From contig NZ_LT670844.1 in assembly GCF_900141755.1 (NCBI RefSeq), positions 6,668,501 through 6,732,500 of the forward strand: 64,000 nt of DNA, written 5' to 3'. The notes under the pieces are model-generated. The model ran no database searches, was not told the DNA's origin, and saw nothing but the letters and a program-made list of their open reading frames with translations. This document shows, piece after piece, positions 44,461-54,500 of the stretch (within the stretch, counting starts at the first letter, position 1; every line of letters begins with the position of its first letter). Source of the DNA: Bradyrhizobium lablabi (GTDB lineage Bacteria > Pseudomonadota > Alphaproteobacteria > Rhizobiales > Xanthobacteraceae). Position numbers and translations under genes: made by a program.

Positions 44461-44567
44461 CCTAGATAACTAGGCGAAATGGTTAAAACAACGGCCTTGA
44501 AGCCGCAGGCAGGACGGTAAAACTCAGGGTCAGGAGACCCGGATCGATTGTGCTGGGTAGCCCAATC
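44461..44567 (+). ncRNA. Structured leader or small RNA upstream of purC
   Basis: In the 300-bp gap before purC four perfect short hairpins follow each other: CCTAG-ATAA-CTAGG (44461-44474), CGGC-CTTGAA-GCCG (about 44492-44505), GGGTC-AGGA-GACCC (44527-44540), and GATTG..GCT..AGC..CAATC (44546-44567). The sequence between them is A-rich (GGCGAAATGGTTAAAACA). I do not recognise the family. It could be a riboswitch-like element or a small RNA. Confidence 0.4.
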
Positions 44568-44706
44568 GGATAGGTTCGACTCCAGGCTTGGTTCTCGTTC
44601 CGTTTCCCTTTCCTGGCCTTCACGGCAGCTCCGTCGTGGGTCGCAATCCCTAGGTCATCCGGAGCACACCAAATTCATGGATTTCAACAACACACGGTAC
44701 ATCCCA

Positions 44707-45474
44707 ATGAGCCGTCGGCGCCGCATTTACGAAGGCAAGGCCAAGGTCCTTTACGAAGGGCCCGAGCCGGGAACCCTGATCCAGCACTTCAAGGACGATG
44801 CGACCGCGTTCAATGCTAAGAAACACCAGGTGATCGAGGGCAAGGGCGTCCTCAATAACCGGATTTCGGAGTACCTGTTCCAGCACCTCAACGATATCGG
44901 GGTGCCGACTCACTTCATCCGCCGCCTCAACATGCGCGAGCAGCTGATTCGCGAGGTCGAGATCGTGCCGCTGGAGGTGGTGGTGCGGAATGTGGCGGCG
45001 GGATCGCTGTCGCAACGGTTGGGAATCGAGGAAGGCACCCAGCTGCCCCGCTCGATTATCGAATTTTACTACAAGAACGACCAGCTCAACGACCCCATGG
45101 TCTCCGAAGAGCACATCACCGCGTTCGGCTGGGCGACGCCCCAGGAGATCGACGACATCATGGCGCTGGCGATTCGCGTCAACGACTTCCTGACCGGGCT
45201 GTTTCTGGGCATCGGCATCCGTCTGGTCGACTTCAAGATGGAATGCGGGCGCCTGTTCGAGAACGAAATGATGCGAATCATCGTCGCCGACGAGATCTCG
45301 CCCGATTCGTGCCGGCTGTGGGACATCAAGTCGAACGAAAAGCTCGACAAGGACCGTTTTCGCCGGGATCTCGGCGGCCTCCTGGAAGCCTATACCGAAG
45401 TGGCAAAGCGGCTCGGCATCCTGATGGAGAACGAGCGGCCCGCCGGCTCCGGTCCGGTGCTGGTGAAGAGCTGA
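44707..45474 (+). CDS. purC: Phosphoribosylaminoimidazole-succinocarboxamide synthase
   Basis: 255-aa SAICAR synthetase, which joins aspartate to CAIR in purine synthesis using [23 protein letters not shown] is the usual N-terminus, [20 protein letters not shown] and [13 protein letters not shown] are the conserved substrate and metal parts, and [14 protein letters not shown] the family signature. The ATG at 44707 matches rhizobial homologues, and an upstream in-frame ATG would add [10 protein letters not shown]. It begins purC-purS-purQ, with 9 bp to purS. Confidence 0.97.
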   Translation: MSRRRRIYEGKAKVLYEGPEPGTLIQHFKDDATAFNAKKHQVIEGKGVLNNRISEYLFQHLNDIGVPTHFIRRLNMREQLIREVEIVPLEVVVRNVAAGSLSQRLGIEEGTQLPRSIIEFYYKNDQLNDPMVSEEHITAFGWATPQEIDDIMALAIRVNDFLTGLFLGIGIRLVDFKMECGRLFENEMMRIIVADEISPDSCRLWDIKSNEKLDKDRFRRDLGGLLEAYTEVAKRLGILMENERPAGSGPVLVKS

Positions 45475-45483
45475 GGTGAACCC

Positions 45484-45726
45484 GTGAAAGCGCGAGTCAC
45501 CGTTACGTTGAAATCCGGCATTCTCGATCCGCAGGGCAAGGCCATCGAAGGCGCGCTGAAATCGCTCGGCGTCGACGGCGTTGCCAGCGTGCGGCAGGGC
45601 AAGGTGTTCGATATTGAGCTTGCCGGCTCCGACAAGGCGAAGGCTGAAGCGGCGTTGAAGGACGCCGCCGATAAGCTATTGGCGAACACCGTGATCGAGA
45701 ATTACCGGGTTGAGGTTCTGGGCTAG
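45484..45726 (+). CDS. purS: FGAM synthase subunit PurS
   Basis: 80-aa subunit of formylglycinamide ribonucleotide amidotransferase. It bridges PurQ and PurL in the complex. Begins with GTG: MKARVTVTLKSGILDPQGKA, then ALKSLGVDGVASVRQGKVFD and ending NTVIENYRVEVLG, all typical. It is 9 bp after purC and 12 bp before purQ. Confidence 0.96.
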   Translation: MKARVTVTLKSGILDPQGKAIEGALKSLGVDGVASVRQGKVFDIELAGSDKAKAEAALKDAADKLLANTVIENYRVEVLG

Positions 45727-45738
45727 GCAATCCTGCGA

Positions 45739-46440
45739 ATGAAATCCGCCGTTCTCGTCTTTCCAGGAATCAATCGCGAGCGCGACATGGCGCGCGCGCT
45801 GAAGCTTGCGTCGGGCCATGAGCCCGCGATGGTCTGGCACGCCGAGACATCTCTGCCCAAAGACACCGATCTCGTGGTGGTACCCGGCGGCTTTTCATAC
45901 GGCGATTATCTGCGCTGCGGCGCGATCGCCGCGCGGGCGCCGGTGATGGATGCAGTGCGGGCGTTTGCGGCGGGGGGTGGCCTCGTGCTCGGCGTCTGCA
46001 ACGGCTTTCAGATCCTCTGCGAGGCAGGGCTACTGCCCGGCGTGCTCATGCGCAACGCGCGACTAAAATTCATCTGCCACGACGTGCATCTGCGGGTCGA
46101 ACGCTCGGATACGCCTTTTACCCGCGGCTACAATGCCGGGCAGATCATTCGGGTGCCGATCGCGCATGGCGAGGGCAATTACGAGGCCGATGAAGAGACC
46201 TTGAAGCGGCTGGAAGGCGAGGGGCGGGTGCTCTACCGCTACTGCTCGGCTGACGGCGCGGTCGGCGAAGCCTCCAACATCAACGGCGCGGCGCATTCGA
46301 TCGCCGGCATTGTCAATGAGCGCGGCAACGTGCTCGGCATGATGCCGCATCCGGAAAACCACGTCGAAGACATCATGGGTTGCACTGACGGACGCGGCCT
46401 GTTCGCAGGCCTGGTGGCGCATCTGGAAAAAGCGGCGTGA
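45739..46440 (+). CDS. purQ: FGAM synthase glutaminase subunit PurQ
   Basis: 233-aa class I glutamine amidotransferase that delivers ammonia to PurL. The nucleophile is C87 in [17 protein letters not shown], with the His/Glu pair in [29 protein letters not shown] is the oxyanion-side loop. It follows purS by 12 bp. Its stop overlaps the GTG start of the next gene by 4 bp. Confidence 0.97.
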   Translation: MKSAVLVFPGINRERDMARALKLASGHEPAMVWHAETSLPKDTDLVVVPGGFSYGDYLRCGAIAARAPVMDAVRAFAAGGGLVLGVCNGFQILCEAGLLPGVLMRNARLKFICHDVHLRVERSDTPFTRGYNAGQIIRVPIAHGEGNYEADEETLKRLEGEGRVLYRYCSADGAVGEASNINGAAHSIAGIVNERGNVLGMMPHPENHVEDIMGCTDGRGLFAGLVAHLEKAA

Positions 46441-47393
46441 ATCTTCTCATGTTGAGGTTGCTCGCGGCTGTCGCCGCGTTGTTCGTCACGGCCGCCCACG
46501 CGCAGGAATTTCCAAAACATCCGATCACCATGATCGTGCCGTTCGCGGCCGGCGGCACTTCCGATGTGATCGCGCGTGCCGTCGCTGACCAGATGGGGAT
46601 CGCGCTGGGGCAATCGATCATCATCGAGAATGTCGCGGGCGCCGGCGGCTCGACCGCGCTGGCACGGGCCGCGCGCGCCGAGCCTGACGGCTACACCATC
46701 GCAATCGGCAATGCCGGCACCAGCGCCGCGACCTATACGATCTATCCAAAACTGCCGTTCACGCCGGATTCGTTCACACCGATCGCGATGGTGGCAAAGA
46801 CCTTCGGCATTATCGCGCTGCGCAAGGATTTTCCCGCCAATACCGTGAAGGAATTCATTGCCTATGCCAAAGCCAATCCGGGCAAGATCAATCTCGGCCA
46901 CGCCGGCATCGGCTCCTCGAATTTCCTGATCTGCAAGAGTTTTGTCCAGGCCGCCGGGATCGATGTGACGCTGGTGGGCTATCGCGGCGCCGCTCCCGCG
47001 CTGACGGACGCGATCGGCGGGCAGATCGACGGCGTTTGCGATGCCGCGGCTTCGGTCTCGCAATCGATCGAAGGCAAGCTGGTGAAGGGGCTCGTGGTCG
47101 GCTCAACGGTGCGGCTCGCGACGCTGCCGGATTTGCCGACTTCAGCGGAAGCCGGTCTGCCCGAATTCGAGGCGCAGGGCTGGAACGGCCTGTTCGCGCC
47201 CAAGGGAACGCCGCCTGAAATCATTGCGAAATTGAACGCCGCGGCGCGGACCGCGGTCGAAAGCGATCAGGTCAAAAAACGTTTCGCCGATCTGTCGACG
47301 GTGCCGCCCGATGCGGGCGAGCATGCGCCGGAAGTGCTGCAGCAACTGGTGACGCGCGACGTGGAGAAATACCGCAAGCTGCTGCAGCCGTAA
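46437..47393 (+). CDS. Tripartite tricarboxylate transporter-type (Bug/TctC) binding protein
   Basis: 318-aa periplasmic protein with a signal peptide ([15 protein letters not shown]) and the Bug fold ([20 protein letters not shown], then [15 protein letters not shown]). Such proteins bind carboxylates for TctAB permeases, yet no TctAB is beside it. It starts with GTG overlapping purQ by 4 bp, so it is translationally coupled to the purine operon. The ligand is unknown. Confidence 0.88.
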   Translation: MNLLMLRLLAAVAALFVTAAHAQEFPKHPITMIVPFAAGGTSDVIARAVADQMGIALGQSIIIENVAGAGGSTALARAARAEPDGYTIAIGNAGTSAATYTIYPKLPFTPDSFTPIAMVAKTFGIIALRKDFPANTVKEFIAYAKANPGKINLGHAGIGSSNFLICKSFVQAAGIDVTLVGYRGAAPALTDAIGGQIDGVCDAAASVSQSIEGKLVKGLVVGSTVRLATLPDLPTSAEAGLPEFEAQGWNGLFAPKGTPPEIIAKLNAAARTAVESDQVKKRFADLSTVPPDAGEHAPEVLQQLVTRDVEKYRKLLQP

Positions 47394-47493
47394 CAATCGC
47401 GTGTGATCGACATGTCGTGGGCCGCGGGGCCTCCGACTGGCCTGAAATTTGCTCCTTTTCGCCGAACGCAGATCGTCGGACAGGAGATATCAT

Positions 47494-49113
47494 ATGCTCA
47501 TTCGCAAGGTTTGGAGCACAGAGGCTTCCTGCACCCTCGCGCTCGCAGCCCTCTTGCTGGGGTACAAACCGGCATTGGCCGAGACGACGCTGCGCATCGC
47601 CATGACGGCGTCGGACATCCCCACCGCCACCGGATTGCCGAATAACGGCTTTGAGGGAATGCGCTTCCTCGGCTTCCCCGTCTTTGAGGGGTTGACGCTG
47701 TGGGACTTGACCAGGACCGACCAATTGGCGGCTTTGCGTCCCGGACTTGCCGAAAAATGGGAGCAGGATCCGGAGGACAACAAGACCTGGATTTTCCATC
47801 TGCGCCATGGCGTGAAGTTCCATGACGGCACGGATTTCAACGCCGATGCTGTGATCTGGAACCTCGATCGCTATTTCAACAGCACTAGCCCGCAATACGA
47901 GCCGCCGAGCTCGGCGATGTCGCGGGCACGCGTGCCGCTGATGGGCAGCTATAAGAAGGTCGACGACGCAACCGTCGCGATCACTACGACCAAGCCGGCG
48001 TCCTATTTCCCTTATATGGTCGTGTATCTCCTGTTCACTTCGCCTGCCTCGTTCGAAAAGGCGGGTAAGGATTGGGCCAAGGTCGCGACGTTGCCGGCCG
48101 CCGGCACCGGGCCGTTTCGGATCACAAAAATCGTGCCGCGGCAGGAGGCCGATCTCGCGCGCTGGGACAAATACTGGGACGCCGGCCGGACCGCCAAAGT
48201 CGACAATGTCGTGCTGATGCCGATCCCGGAGGCGAATTCGCGACTGGCCGCGTTGCGCTCCGGTCAGGTCGACTGGATCGAGGTGCCGCCAGCGGACGGC
48301 ATCGACTCCCTGAAATCGGCCGGCTTCACCATTGTGACCGGCTCATATCCCCATGTCTGGCCGTGGTTCTACAACATCGGCGCGGCCAACAGCCCCTTTA
48401 AGGACGTCCGAGTTCGCCAGGCCCTGAACTATTGCATCGACCGCGAAGGGCTGGTGTCGTTGCTCAACGGCACCGCGGAGCCCTCGGTGGGCTGGCTCAA
48501 ATCCAGCGATCCCGATTTCGGAAACCCTTTGAACCGTTACAAATTCGACCCGGCCAAGGGCAAGGCGCTGCTGGCTGAAGCGGGCTATACCCCGGCAAAG
48601 CCGCTGTCGTTCAAGGCGATGATCTCGAATTCCGGCTCAGGCCAGATGCTGCCGCTGCCGATGAACGAATTCCTGCAGCAAAATCTGAAAGAGGCCTGCG
48701 GCGTCAATGTCGACTTCGACGTCGTTGAGTGGCAGGTGCTGTTGACCGCGGCCCGCGCCACGCCCGACTCACCGAGCCTGCAAGGCGCCATGGTGCTCAA
48801 TGTCAGTTCGCCATCATCGGATGCCGGCGTCATGGCGCGCTATTTTTCTTCTGCCAATTTTGCGCCGAACGGTTTTAATTTCGAGCAGTGGAAGGACGAC
48901 GAATTCGACGCGGCGCTCAAGACGATTGGAGAGGCGACCGATCCCAAGGCTATCTCGGCCGCCTTCCGCAAGGCCCATGAGCGTCTCGTCGACAACCCGC
49001 CCTGGCTCTATATCGTCCACGATCTTAATCCGCGTGCGATGAGCCCGAAGGTCAAAGGCTTCGTCTCGCCGCAGTCGTGGTTCGTCGATCTGACTTTGGT
49101 CAGCGTGCAGTAA
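47494..49113 (+). CDS. ABC transporter substrate-binding protein, peptide/nickel (DppA-like) family
   Basis: 539-aa periplasmic binding protein (SBP_bac_5 fold). A signal peptide (TEASCTLALAALLLGYKPAL) precedes the N-lobe with LRIAMTASDIPTATG and TWIFHLRHGVKFHDGTDFNA, the family signature. The C-lobe has DVRVRQALNYCIDREGLV. CAGGAG fixes the ATG at 47494. No permease or ATPase lies beside it, so the partner transporter is elsewhere. The ligand is not predictable. Confidence 0.9.
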   Translation: MLIRKVWSTEASCTLALAALLLGYKPALAETTLRIAMTASDIPTATGLPNNGFEGMRFLGFPVFEGLTLWDLTRTDQLAALRPGLAEKWEQDPEDNKTWIFHLRHGVKFHDGTDFNADAVIWNLDRYFNSTSPQYEPPSSAMSRARVPLMGSYKKVDDATVAITTTKPASYFPYMVVYLLFTSPASFEKAGKDWAKVATLPAAGTGPFRITKIVPRQEADLARWDKYWDAGRTAKVDNVVLMPIPEANSRLAALRSGQVDWIEVPPADGIDSLKSAGFTIVTGSYPHVWPWFYNIGAANSPFKDVRVRQALNYCIDREGLVSLLNGTAEPSVGWLKSSDPDFGNPLNRYKFDPAKGKALLAEAGYTPAKPLSFKAMISNSGSGQMLPLPMNEFLQQNLKEACGVNVDFDVVEWQVLLTAARATPDSPSLQGAMVLNVSSPSSDAGVMARYFSSANFAPNGFNFEQWKDDEFDAALKTIGEATDPKAISAAFRKAHERLVDNPPWLYIVHDLNPRAMSPKVKGFVSPQSWFVDLTLVSVQ

Positions 49114-49129
49114 GACGAGACGAGAAGGT

Positions 49130-50578
49130 TCAGCGCATCGGCTTTAACTGCTCTTGATAGAGATATTTATCGATCGGTGGATCGGACGGAGGCACCTTTG
49201 TCTCCCCCCAACTCGGATATTCGTAGTAACTCGCCGTAATCTTGTCCGGCGCGACGTCAAGAATTGCGAACGCGTGGTTGTAGAAGCTCTGCAGATCGGT
49301 CCTGAAGTCCGACAGCTTCAGACGAGGCATATTCTTCATGAATTTTGCAGGGGGATTGTTGATCGCGTAGGGATCTTCACTCTCGGTTTCCTCATAGGCG
49401 CTGCAGCCCAATAACCGGCCCTTCTTTAACGGCTTGTCACCCTTCTGAATCGTCAAGTCGTTTTGAAACAGGATGAAGTTATGCTCATGCCCCCAATACC
49501 AGGCGGCGATGCGGTCGAAATATTGTTTGAAAGTTGCGTAGAGGTTCTCGTTGAGATAGGGCCGCTGACCGCCGTTCAATTTTTCCTTCGCCGAGATCAA
49601 CTGGTGGTGCGACAATAGAATTGTTGTTCCGGGAAAAGTCTCCAGCTTGTCGCGATGCCAAGTGCCCTCATGGACCTGAAGGCTTGGCGCCTGCTGGTCG
49701 ACCGGATTGCGATCGCCATATCCGGTGTCCATGCCGAGAAATTGCCATTTGCTGTCTTCAGTGCGTAGGCAGAAATAGCTGGCCTGCTGGGTACAACCGG
49801 CAACACCTGAATTGACCTTGCCGATCGTGCGATAGAAACCGGAACCGCCCGAATAATAGTCGTGATTACCTGGAATGGTGAAGAACGCCGGCCGTTTTGG
49901 CGGATTCACATCCGCAATGATCTGGTCCAGCACATCGAGGACGTTCGCGGTGCACTCCTCCACCGTGCCGGAATAGTAGACGTCGCCGAGGTGAATAATG
50001 ATGTCGGGATTGAACTTCTCGAGTGCCTGACGGAGCAGCGCTGCATTATCGGGCATATGCGTGCCCCAGTCGCCAATCATCAGGACGCGGCTGTTCTTTG
50101 GCAGAAGATAGTCGATGACACCGAAATTGATGTCTGCCGGCGCGTGGGCTTGCCAATCGTTATAGCTTGGGGGCAGGTGCGCAAGCACGTAGTACTTCAT
50201 GTAATACCAGCCGCACTGGGCCCAGCCCTCGACATCCCAGCTGCTGTATTTCATCACGAAATCGCGCAACATCGAGAAAAACGCGAAGTGGCCCAAGCTG
50301 TCGTTGTTCTGATGGGCCTGGATGGCGTCGAAAGCCGCCTTGGAGCCCTGCGCGATATTGCTCGGCGATCCCACGGGCGACTGGCCGTCGGCCTGAGGCT
50401 GAGGGTCGGGAAGCGCGAGCGGCTCGTTGGTCTGCACGGATTGTGCGTGCAGGGACACGCCGTATTCGGCCTGCTTCTTGTCGCCATCGGAGAGATCGGC
50501 GCGGTTGACGAGTGTCTGGCGAACTGCCGACTGCCACAACGACATATTGCGATCACGGACCGGTTGCTGCACGCGCAT
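49130..50578 (-). CDS. Metallophosphoesterase, calcineurin-like
   Basis: 482-aa protein. The metallophosphatase core motifs are MIGDWGTHM, HLGDVYYSGT (GDxxY), PGNHDYYSG, LLSHHQLIS and GHEHNFILF, so two metals should bind. The N-terminal about 150 residues (start MRVQQPVRDRNMSLWQSA) are specific to this subfamily and carry no signal peptide. GAGGGA precedes the ATG at 50578. The substrate is unknown. It shares its promoter gap with the opposite TPR gene. Confidence 0.85.
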   Translation of the reverse strand: MRVQQPVRDRNMSLWQSAVRQTLVNRADLSDGDKKQAEYGVSLHAQSVQTNEPLALPDPQPQADGQSPVGSPSNIAQGSKAAFDAIQAHQNNDSLGHFAFFSMLRDFVMKYSSWDVEGWAQCGWYYMKYYVLAHLPPSYNDWQAHAPADINFGVIDYLLPKNSRVLMIGDWGTHMPDNAALLRQALEKFNPDIIIHLGDVYYSGTVEECTANVLDVLDQIIADVNPPKRPAFFTIPGNHDYYSGGSGFYRTIGKVNSGVAGCTQQASYFCLRTEDSKWQFLGMDTGYGDRNPVDQQAPSLQVHEGTWHRDKLETFPGTTILLSHHQLISAKEKLNGGQRPYLNENLYATFKQYFDRIAAWYWGHEHNFILFQNDLTIQKGDKPLKKGRLLGCSAYEETESEDPYAINNPPAKFMKNMPRLKLSDFRTDLQSFYNHAFAILDVAPDKITASYYEYPSWGETKVPPSDPPIDKYLYQEQLKPMR

Positions 50579-50726
50579 GGCAATCCCTCTCGATCGGGAA
50601 GGTGATCTTGCTAACTTTATAGAGATCAGAACGAGGCGTATTCGACTGTCATATTCCCGTCGTTTAGACAACCCGGGATTGTGCGCCCGCGACGGCCGAG
50701 CTATCAAGGCAACGGTCCTGACCGTA

Positions 50727-51479
50727 TTGCTGGAATTCGCCGTGCCCGTCGCTCTAGTCATACTGCTGCTCGATATCACGCTGGTTTATCACGCCTCCCG
50801 AACGGGCCGCCTGCAGCCCTGGGCTTTTATCATTTTGATGATTCCCGGAATCGGCGCGCTCGCCTACATCTTGGTCGAGCTGGTGCCGGAAATGCTCAGC
50901 GGGCCGGGCGCCCAGCAGGCGCGCCGCCGCGTCGCCAACCGGCTCGATCCGGAAAAACTCTATCGTGAATTATCCGACCGGCTCAATGCCACCGACACCA
51001 TCGCCAACCGCGCGGCGCTTGCCGCCGAGTGCCTGAAAATCGGACGATTCGAGGAGGCCGAACAGCACTACGATCATATCCTGAAGCTGCCGTTGGGCGG
51101 CGAACCGGTCTACGCATTGGGCAAGGCCAATGCCGAATTCGGTCTCAACCGTCCGGACTTGGCGATCGCGACGCTTGAAGATTTGCAAGAGCGCTGGCCC
51201 GACTTTCAATCCGCGGAGGGCCACTTGCTCTATGCCCGCGCACTGGCCGAAGCGGGGCGCCCTGATGAGGCGCTGGAGGAATTCCATGCGGTCTCGGCCT
51301 ACTTCCCGGGTGCCGAAGCCCGCGTGCGTTACGGACTGTTGCTCAAGCTGATGGGGCGCACCCCCGAAGCCAAGGTGGTGTTCACCGAACTGCTTATTCA
51401 GATGAAACGTGCGCCAAAATATTTGCGCGAGGCCCAGGCCGAGTGGCTTGCGATCGCCGAAAAACAATTGTCAGGCTGA
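50727..51479 (+). CDS. Membrane-anchored TPR protein with PLDc_N-like head
   Basis: About 250 aa. Two N-terminal hydrophobic helices (FAVPVALVILLLDITLVY and AFIILMIPGIGALAYILVEL) match the PLDc_N membrane module. Then TPR-like helices repeat: CLKIGRFEEAEQHYDHILKL, KANAEFGLNRPDLAIATL and LYARALAEAGRPDEALEEF. The start is uncertain (TTG at 50727 or a GTG further on). It is probably an envelope scaffolding protein. It is divergent from the phosphoesterase. Confidence 0.7.
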   Translation: MLEFAVPVALVILLLDITLVYHASRTGRLQPWAFIILMIPGIGALAYILVELVPEMLSGPGAQQARRRVANRLDPEKLYRELSDRLNATDTIANRAALAAECLKIGRFEEAEQHYDHILKLPLGGEPVYALGKANAEFGLNRPDLAIATLEDLQERWPDFQSAEGHLLYARALAEAGRPDEALEEFHAVSAYFPGAEARVRYGLLLKLMGRTPEAKVVFTELLIQMKRAPKYLREAQAEWLAIAEKQLSG

Positions 51480-51953
51480 ACCGGCGGCAGGGAGCGAGCG
51501 CAGCTTCACCCGCTTGATGGTCCCGGAGAACGTCAATAGCGGTCGCTCAGCGCTCGTGAGCATGCCGCGCAGAAAAAGCAGCGATTTTCCGGCACGTGTG
51601 ATTTCACCCGAGCCCTCGACCATCTCGCCCTCGTGTGCCGCGTCGAGAAATTCGCAGTTAAACGACACCGTCACCCCGGGTCCCTGCAGCACCGGTCCGG
51701 CGATCGCGAACAGGCAATAATCCGCAAACGACATGAAGACGCCGCCATGGACGTTCTTCGAGCCGTTGAGATGCTTGTTCTTGACCCGGAAGGCACATTG
51801 GATGCGGCCCTCATCGTCCATGCGGTGGTAGAAGGGGCCGGTATGGGTCTCAAAATTGTCCCGGCTCCAGGTTCGCCAACCGGCGAATTCGCCCTCGGTC
51901 TCGACGTGCAGATCGGGGCGGTTGAGGAATGCAGTTTTGGTCAGGTCGTCCAC
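51471..51953 (-). CDS. PaaI-family thioesterase
   Basis: 160-aa hotdog-fold enzyme. NGSKNVHGGVFMSFADYCLF contains the catalytic VHGG and the nearby Asp, and VTVSFNCEFLDAAHEGEMVE the second strand. It hydrolyses acyl-CoA thioesters of unknown chain. It ends 9 bp inside the TPR gene and is convergent with it. It is divergent from purL. Confidence 0.87.
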   Translation of the reverse strand: MDDLTKTAFLNRPDLHVETEGEFAGWRTWSRDNFETHTGPFYHRMDDEGRIQCAFRVKNKHLNGSKNVHGGVFMSFADYCLFAIAGPVLQGPGVTVSFNCEFLDAAHEGEMVEGSGEITRAGKSLLFLRGMLTSAERPLLTFSGTIKRVKLRSLPAAGSA

Positions 51954-52111
51954 GCGATTTGGCCTTTAATTGAGCTATTGTGCCCTTAAATCCGATCCAT
52001 CGGCGATGTGCAAACCCCGATCTTGCGTTTGCACCCGCAAAGCTCTGGACAGCTGGAAATTGCGCCATAAAAGGCCTTTTCTGCCCGCCGCGATCTCCCT
52101 AATAAGGCCAC

Positions 52112-54337
52112 ATGAACCAGCCGCAAATCACTCCCGAACTGGTCGCCAGCCACGGCCTGAAGCCGGACGAGTATGAGCGCATCTTGAAACTGATCGGCCG
52201 GGTGCCGAGTTTTACGGAACTCGGGATTTTCTCGGCGATGTGGAACGAGCACTGCTCGTACAAATCCTCGCGGCTGCATCTGCGGGGTTTGCCTACAAAA
52301 GCGCCCTGGGTGATCCAGGGGCCGGGCGAGAATGCCGGCGTCATCGATATCGGCGACGGCCAGGCGGTCGTGTTCAAGATGGAGAGCCACAACCATCCGA
52401 GCTATATCGAGCCCTATCAGGGCGCGACCACCGGCGTCGGCGGCATTTTGCGCGATGTGTTCACGATGGGGGCGCGGCCGATCGCCTGCCTCAATGCGCT
52501 GAGTTTTGGCGCGCCGGAGCACCCCAAGACGCGGCACCTGGTGTCGGGCGTGGTCGCCGGTGTCGGCGGCTACGGCAATTCGTTCGGCGTGCCGACGGTC
52601 GGCGGGCAGGTGCGTTTCCACACCCGCTATGACGGCAACATCCTGGTCAACGCGATGGCGGTCGGCCTCGCCGATACCGACAAGATTTTTTATGCCGCGG
52701 CGTCCGGCGTGAACATGCCGATCGTCTATCTCGGCTCCAAGACCGGCCGCGACGGAATTCACGGCGCCTCGATGGCATCAGCCGAATTCGACGACGACTC
52801 GGCCGAAAAACGCCCGACCGTGCAGGTCGGCGATCCCTTCGCGGAAAAACTCCTGCTGGAAGCCTGCCTCGAGATCATGGAAGCCGATTGCGTGATCGCG
52901 ATCCAGGACATGGGCGCGGCCGGCCTGACCTGCTCGGCGGTCGAGATGGGTGCCAAGGGCGATCTCGGCGTCGATCTTGATCTCGACGCGGTGCCGACGC
53001 GTGAGACCGGCATGAGCGCCTACGAGATGATGCTCTCGGAAAGCCAGGAGCGCATGCTCATGGTTTTAAAGCCCGAAAAAGAGGAAGAGGCGGAAGCGAT
53101 CTTCCGCAAATGGGGATTGGATTTTGCGGTGGTCGGCTACACCACGCCGAGCAAGCGCTTTGTCGTCAAGCACGGCGGCGACGTGATGGCGGATCTGCCG
53201 ATCAAGGAACTGGGCGACGAGGCGCCGCTCTACGACCGTCCGCACGTCGCCTCGCCGCCATTGCCGGTGGTGCACGCGCGCGACGTGACGGCTCCGCTCG
53301 GAATCCCGGCGGCGCTGGAAAAACTGATCGCGACGCCGGAGCTCTGCTCAAAACGCTGGGTCTGGGAGCAGTACGACCACGTCATTTTGGGCAATACCGT
53401 GCAGCGCCCCGGCGGCGACGCCGCGGTGGTGCGAGTGCAGGATGGACCGAAGGGGCTGGCGCTCACCGTCGATGTCACGCCGCGCTATTGCGAGGCGGAT
53501 CCTTATCAGGGCGGCAAGCAGGCGGTCGCGGAAGCCTGGCGCAACATCACTGCCGTCGGCGGACGGCCGCTCGCGATCACCGACAATCTCAATTTCGGCA
53601 ACCCCGAGCGGCCGGAGATCATGGGCCAGTTCGTCGGCTGCCTGCAAGGCATCGCGGAAGCCTGCCGCGTGCTCGACTTCCCGGTCGTGTCCGGCAACGT
53701 CTCGCTCTACAACGAGACCCGATTTCCTGGAGAAGAATTGGGCCGCGGCATCCTGCCGACGCCCTCGATCGGCGGCGTCGGCCTGCTCGACGATTTCACC
53801 AAATCCGCAACGCTCGCGTTCAAGGCCGAGGGCGAGGCGATCTTGCTTGTCGGCGAAACTCATGGCTGGCTCGGCCAGTCGGTTTACTTGCGCGACATCT
53901 GCGGAAGGGAAGAGGGCGCGCCGCCGCCAGTCGATCTCGCGGCTGAAAAACGCAACGGCTGCGTGGTGCGCGGCATGATCCATGCCGGCACGGCAACCGC
54001 GGCGCATGATGTGTCTGACGGTGGGCTATTGGTCGCGTTGGCGGAAATGGCCATCGCGAGCGGGATCGGCGCGCAGCTATTGGCGGGGCCGGGATCGATC
54101 GTGCCGCATGCCTGGTGGTTCGGCGAAGATCAGGCGCGTTACATCGTCACCGTGCGCGCGGAGGACGCCGGGCGGGTGCTGGCGAAAATGAGGGGCGCCG
54201 ACGTGCCCTGTATCCGCATCGGCACCACCGGCGGCGACGCGATCGCCATAGCCGGCGAGACGCCGGTTTCGGTGGCGTCGTTGAAAGCCGGCTTTGAAGG
54301 CTGGTTCCCGGCGTATATGAGCGGCAGCGCTGCCTAG
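52112..54337 (+). CDS. purL: FGAM synthase large subunit PurL
   Basis: 741-aa ATP-dependent synthetase subunit (small PurL). It makes formylglycinamidine ribonucleotide using PurS and Pur[21 protein letters not shown] and [20 protein letters not shown] are the N-terminal signatures, [20 protein letters not shown] the central part, and [18 protein letters not shown] the C-terminal half. It is encoded 6 kb from purSQ. ATG at 52112 as in rhizobial homologues. Confidence 0.97.
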   Translation: MNQPQITPELVASHGLKPDEYERILKLIGRVPSFTELGIFSAMWNEHCSYKSSRLHLRGLPTKAPWVIQGPGENAGVIDIGDGQAVVFKMESHNHPSYIEPYQGATTGVGGILRDVFTMGARPIACLNALSFGAPEHPKTRHLVSGVVAGVGGYGNSFGVPTVGGQVRFHTRYDGNILVNAMAVGLADTDKIFYAAASGVNMPIVYLGSKTGRDGIHGASMASAEFDDDSAEKRPTVQVGDPFAEKLLLEACLEIMEADCVIAIQDMGAAGLTCSAVEMGAKGDLGVDLDLDAVPTRETGMSAYEMMLSESQERMLMVLKPEKEEEAEAIFRKWGLDFAVVGYTTPSKRFVVKHGGDVMADLPIKELGDEAPLYDRPHVASPPLPVVHARDVTAPLGIPAALEKLIATPELCSKRWVWEQYDHVILGNTVQRPGGDAAVVRVQDGPKGLALTVDVTPRYCEADPYQGGKQAVAEAWRNITAVGGRPLAITDNLNFGNPERPEIMGQFVGCLQGIAEACRVLDFPVVSGNVSLYNETRFPGEELGRGILPTPSIGGVGLLDDFTKSATLAFKAEGEAILLVGETHGWLGQSVYLRDICGREEGAPPPVDLAAEKRNGCVVRGMIHAGTATAAHDVSDGGLLVALAEMAIASGIGAQLLAGPGSIVPHAWWFGEDQARYIVTVRAEDAGRVLAKMRGADVPCIRIGTTGGDAIAIAGETPVSVASLKAGFEGWFPAYMSGSAA

Positions 54338-54497
54338 GCCGTCATTGCGAGCCAACGGATCGGCGCAAAGCGCCGCCCGATGACAGGCTCCGCGAAGCAA
54401 TCCATCTAGCGGCGACCGCGGGAAAATGGATTGCTTCGTCGCGGAGCCTGTCATCGGGCGCGCGTTCGCGCGACCAGTTGGCTCCTCGCAATGACGG
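54338..54497. repeat. REP-like palindromic element after purL
   Basis: GCCGTCATTGCGAGCCAACG near 54340 and the mirror CTCCTCGCAATGACGGCG at 54481-54498 enclose inner mirror pairs: GATGACAGGCTCCGCGAAGC / GGAGCCTGTCATCG and AAGCAATCCAT / ATGGATTGCTTCG. It forms a long composite stem. It lies between convergent purL and the acyltransferase gene, so it is likely a terminator-like structure. Confidence 0.8.
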
Positions 54498-54500
54498 CGA

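Noticed and set aside
44573..44583. GGTTCGACTCC, resembling a tRNA T-arm
   Set aside because: The flanking bases cannot form a five-pair T stem and no acceptor or anticodon arm fits, so no tRNA is called.
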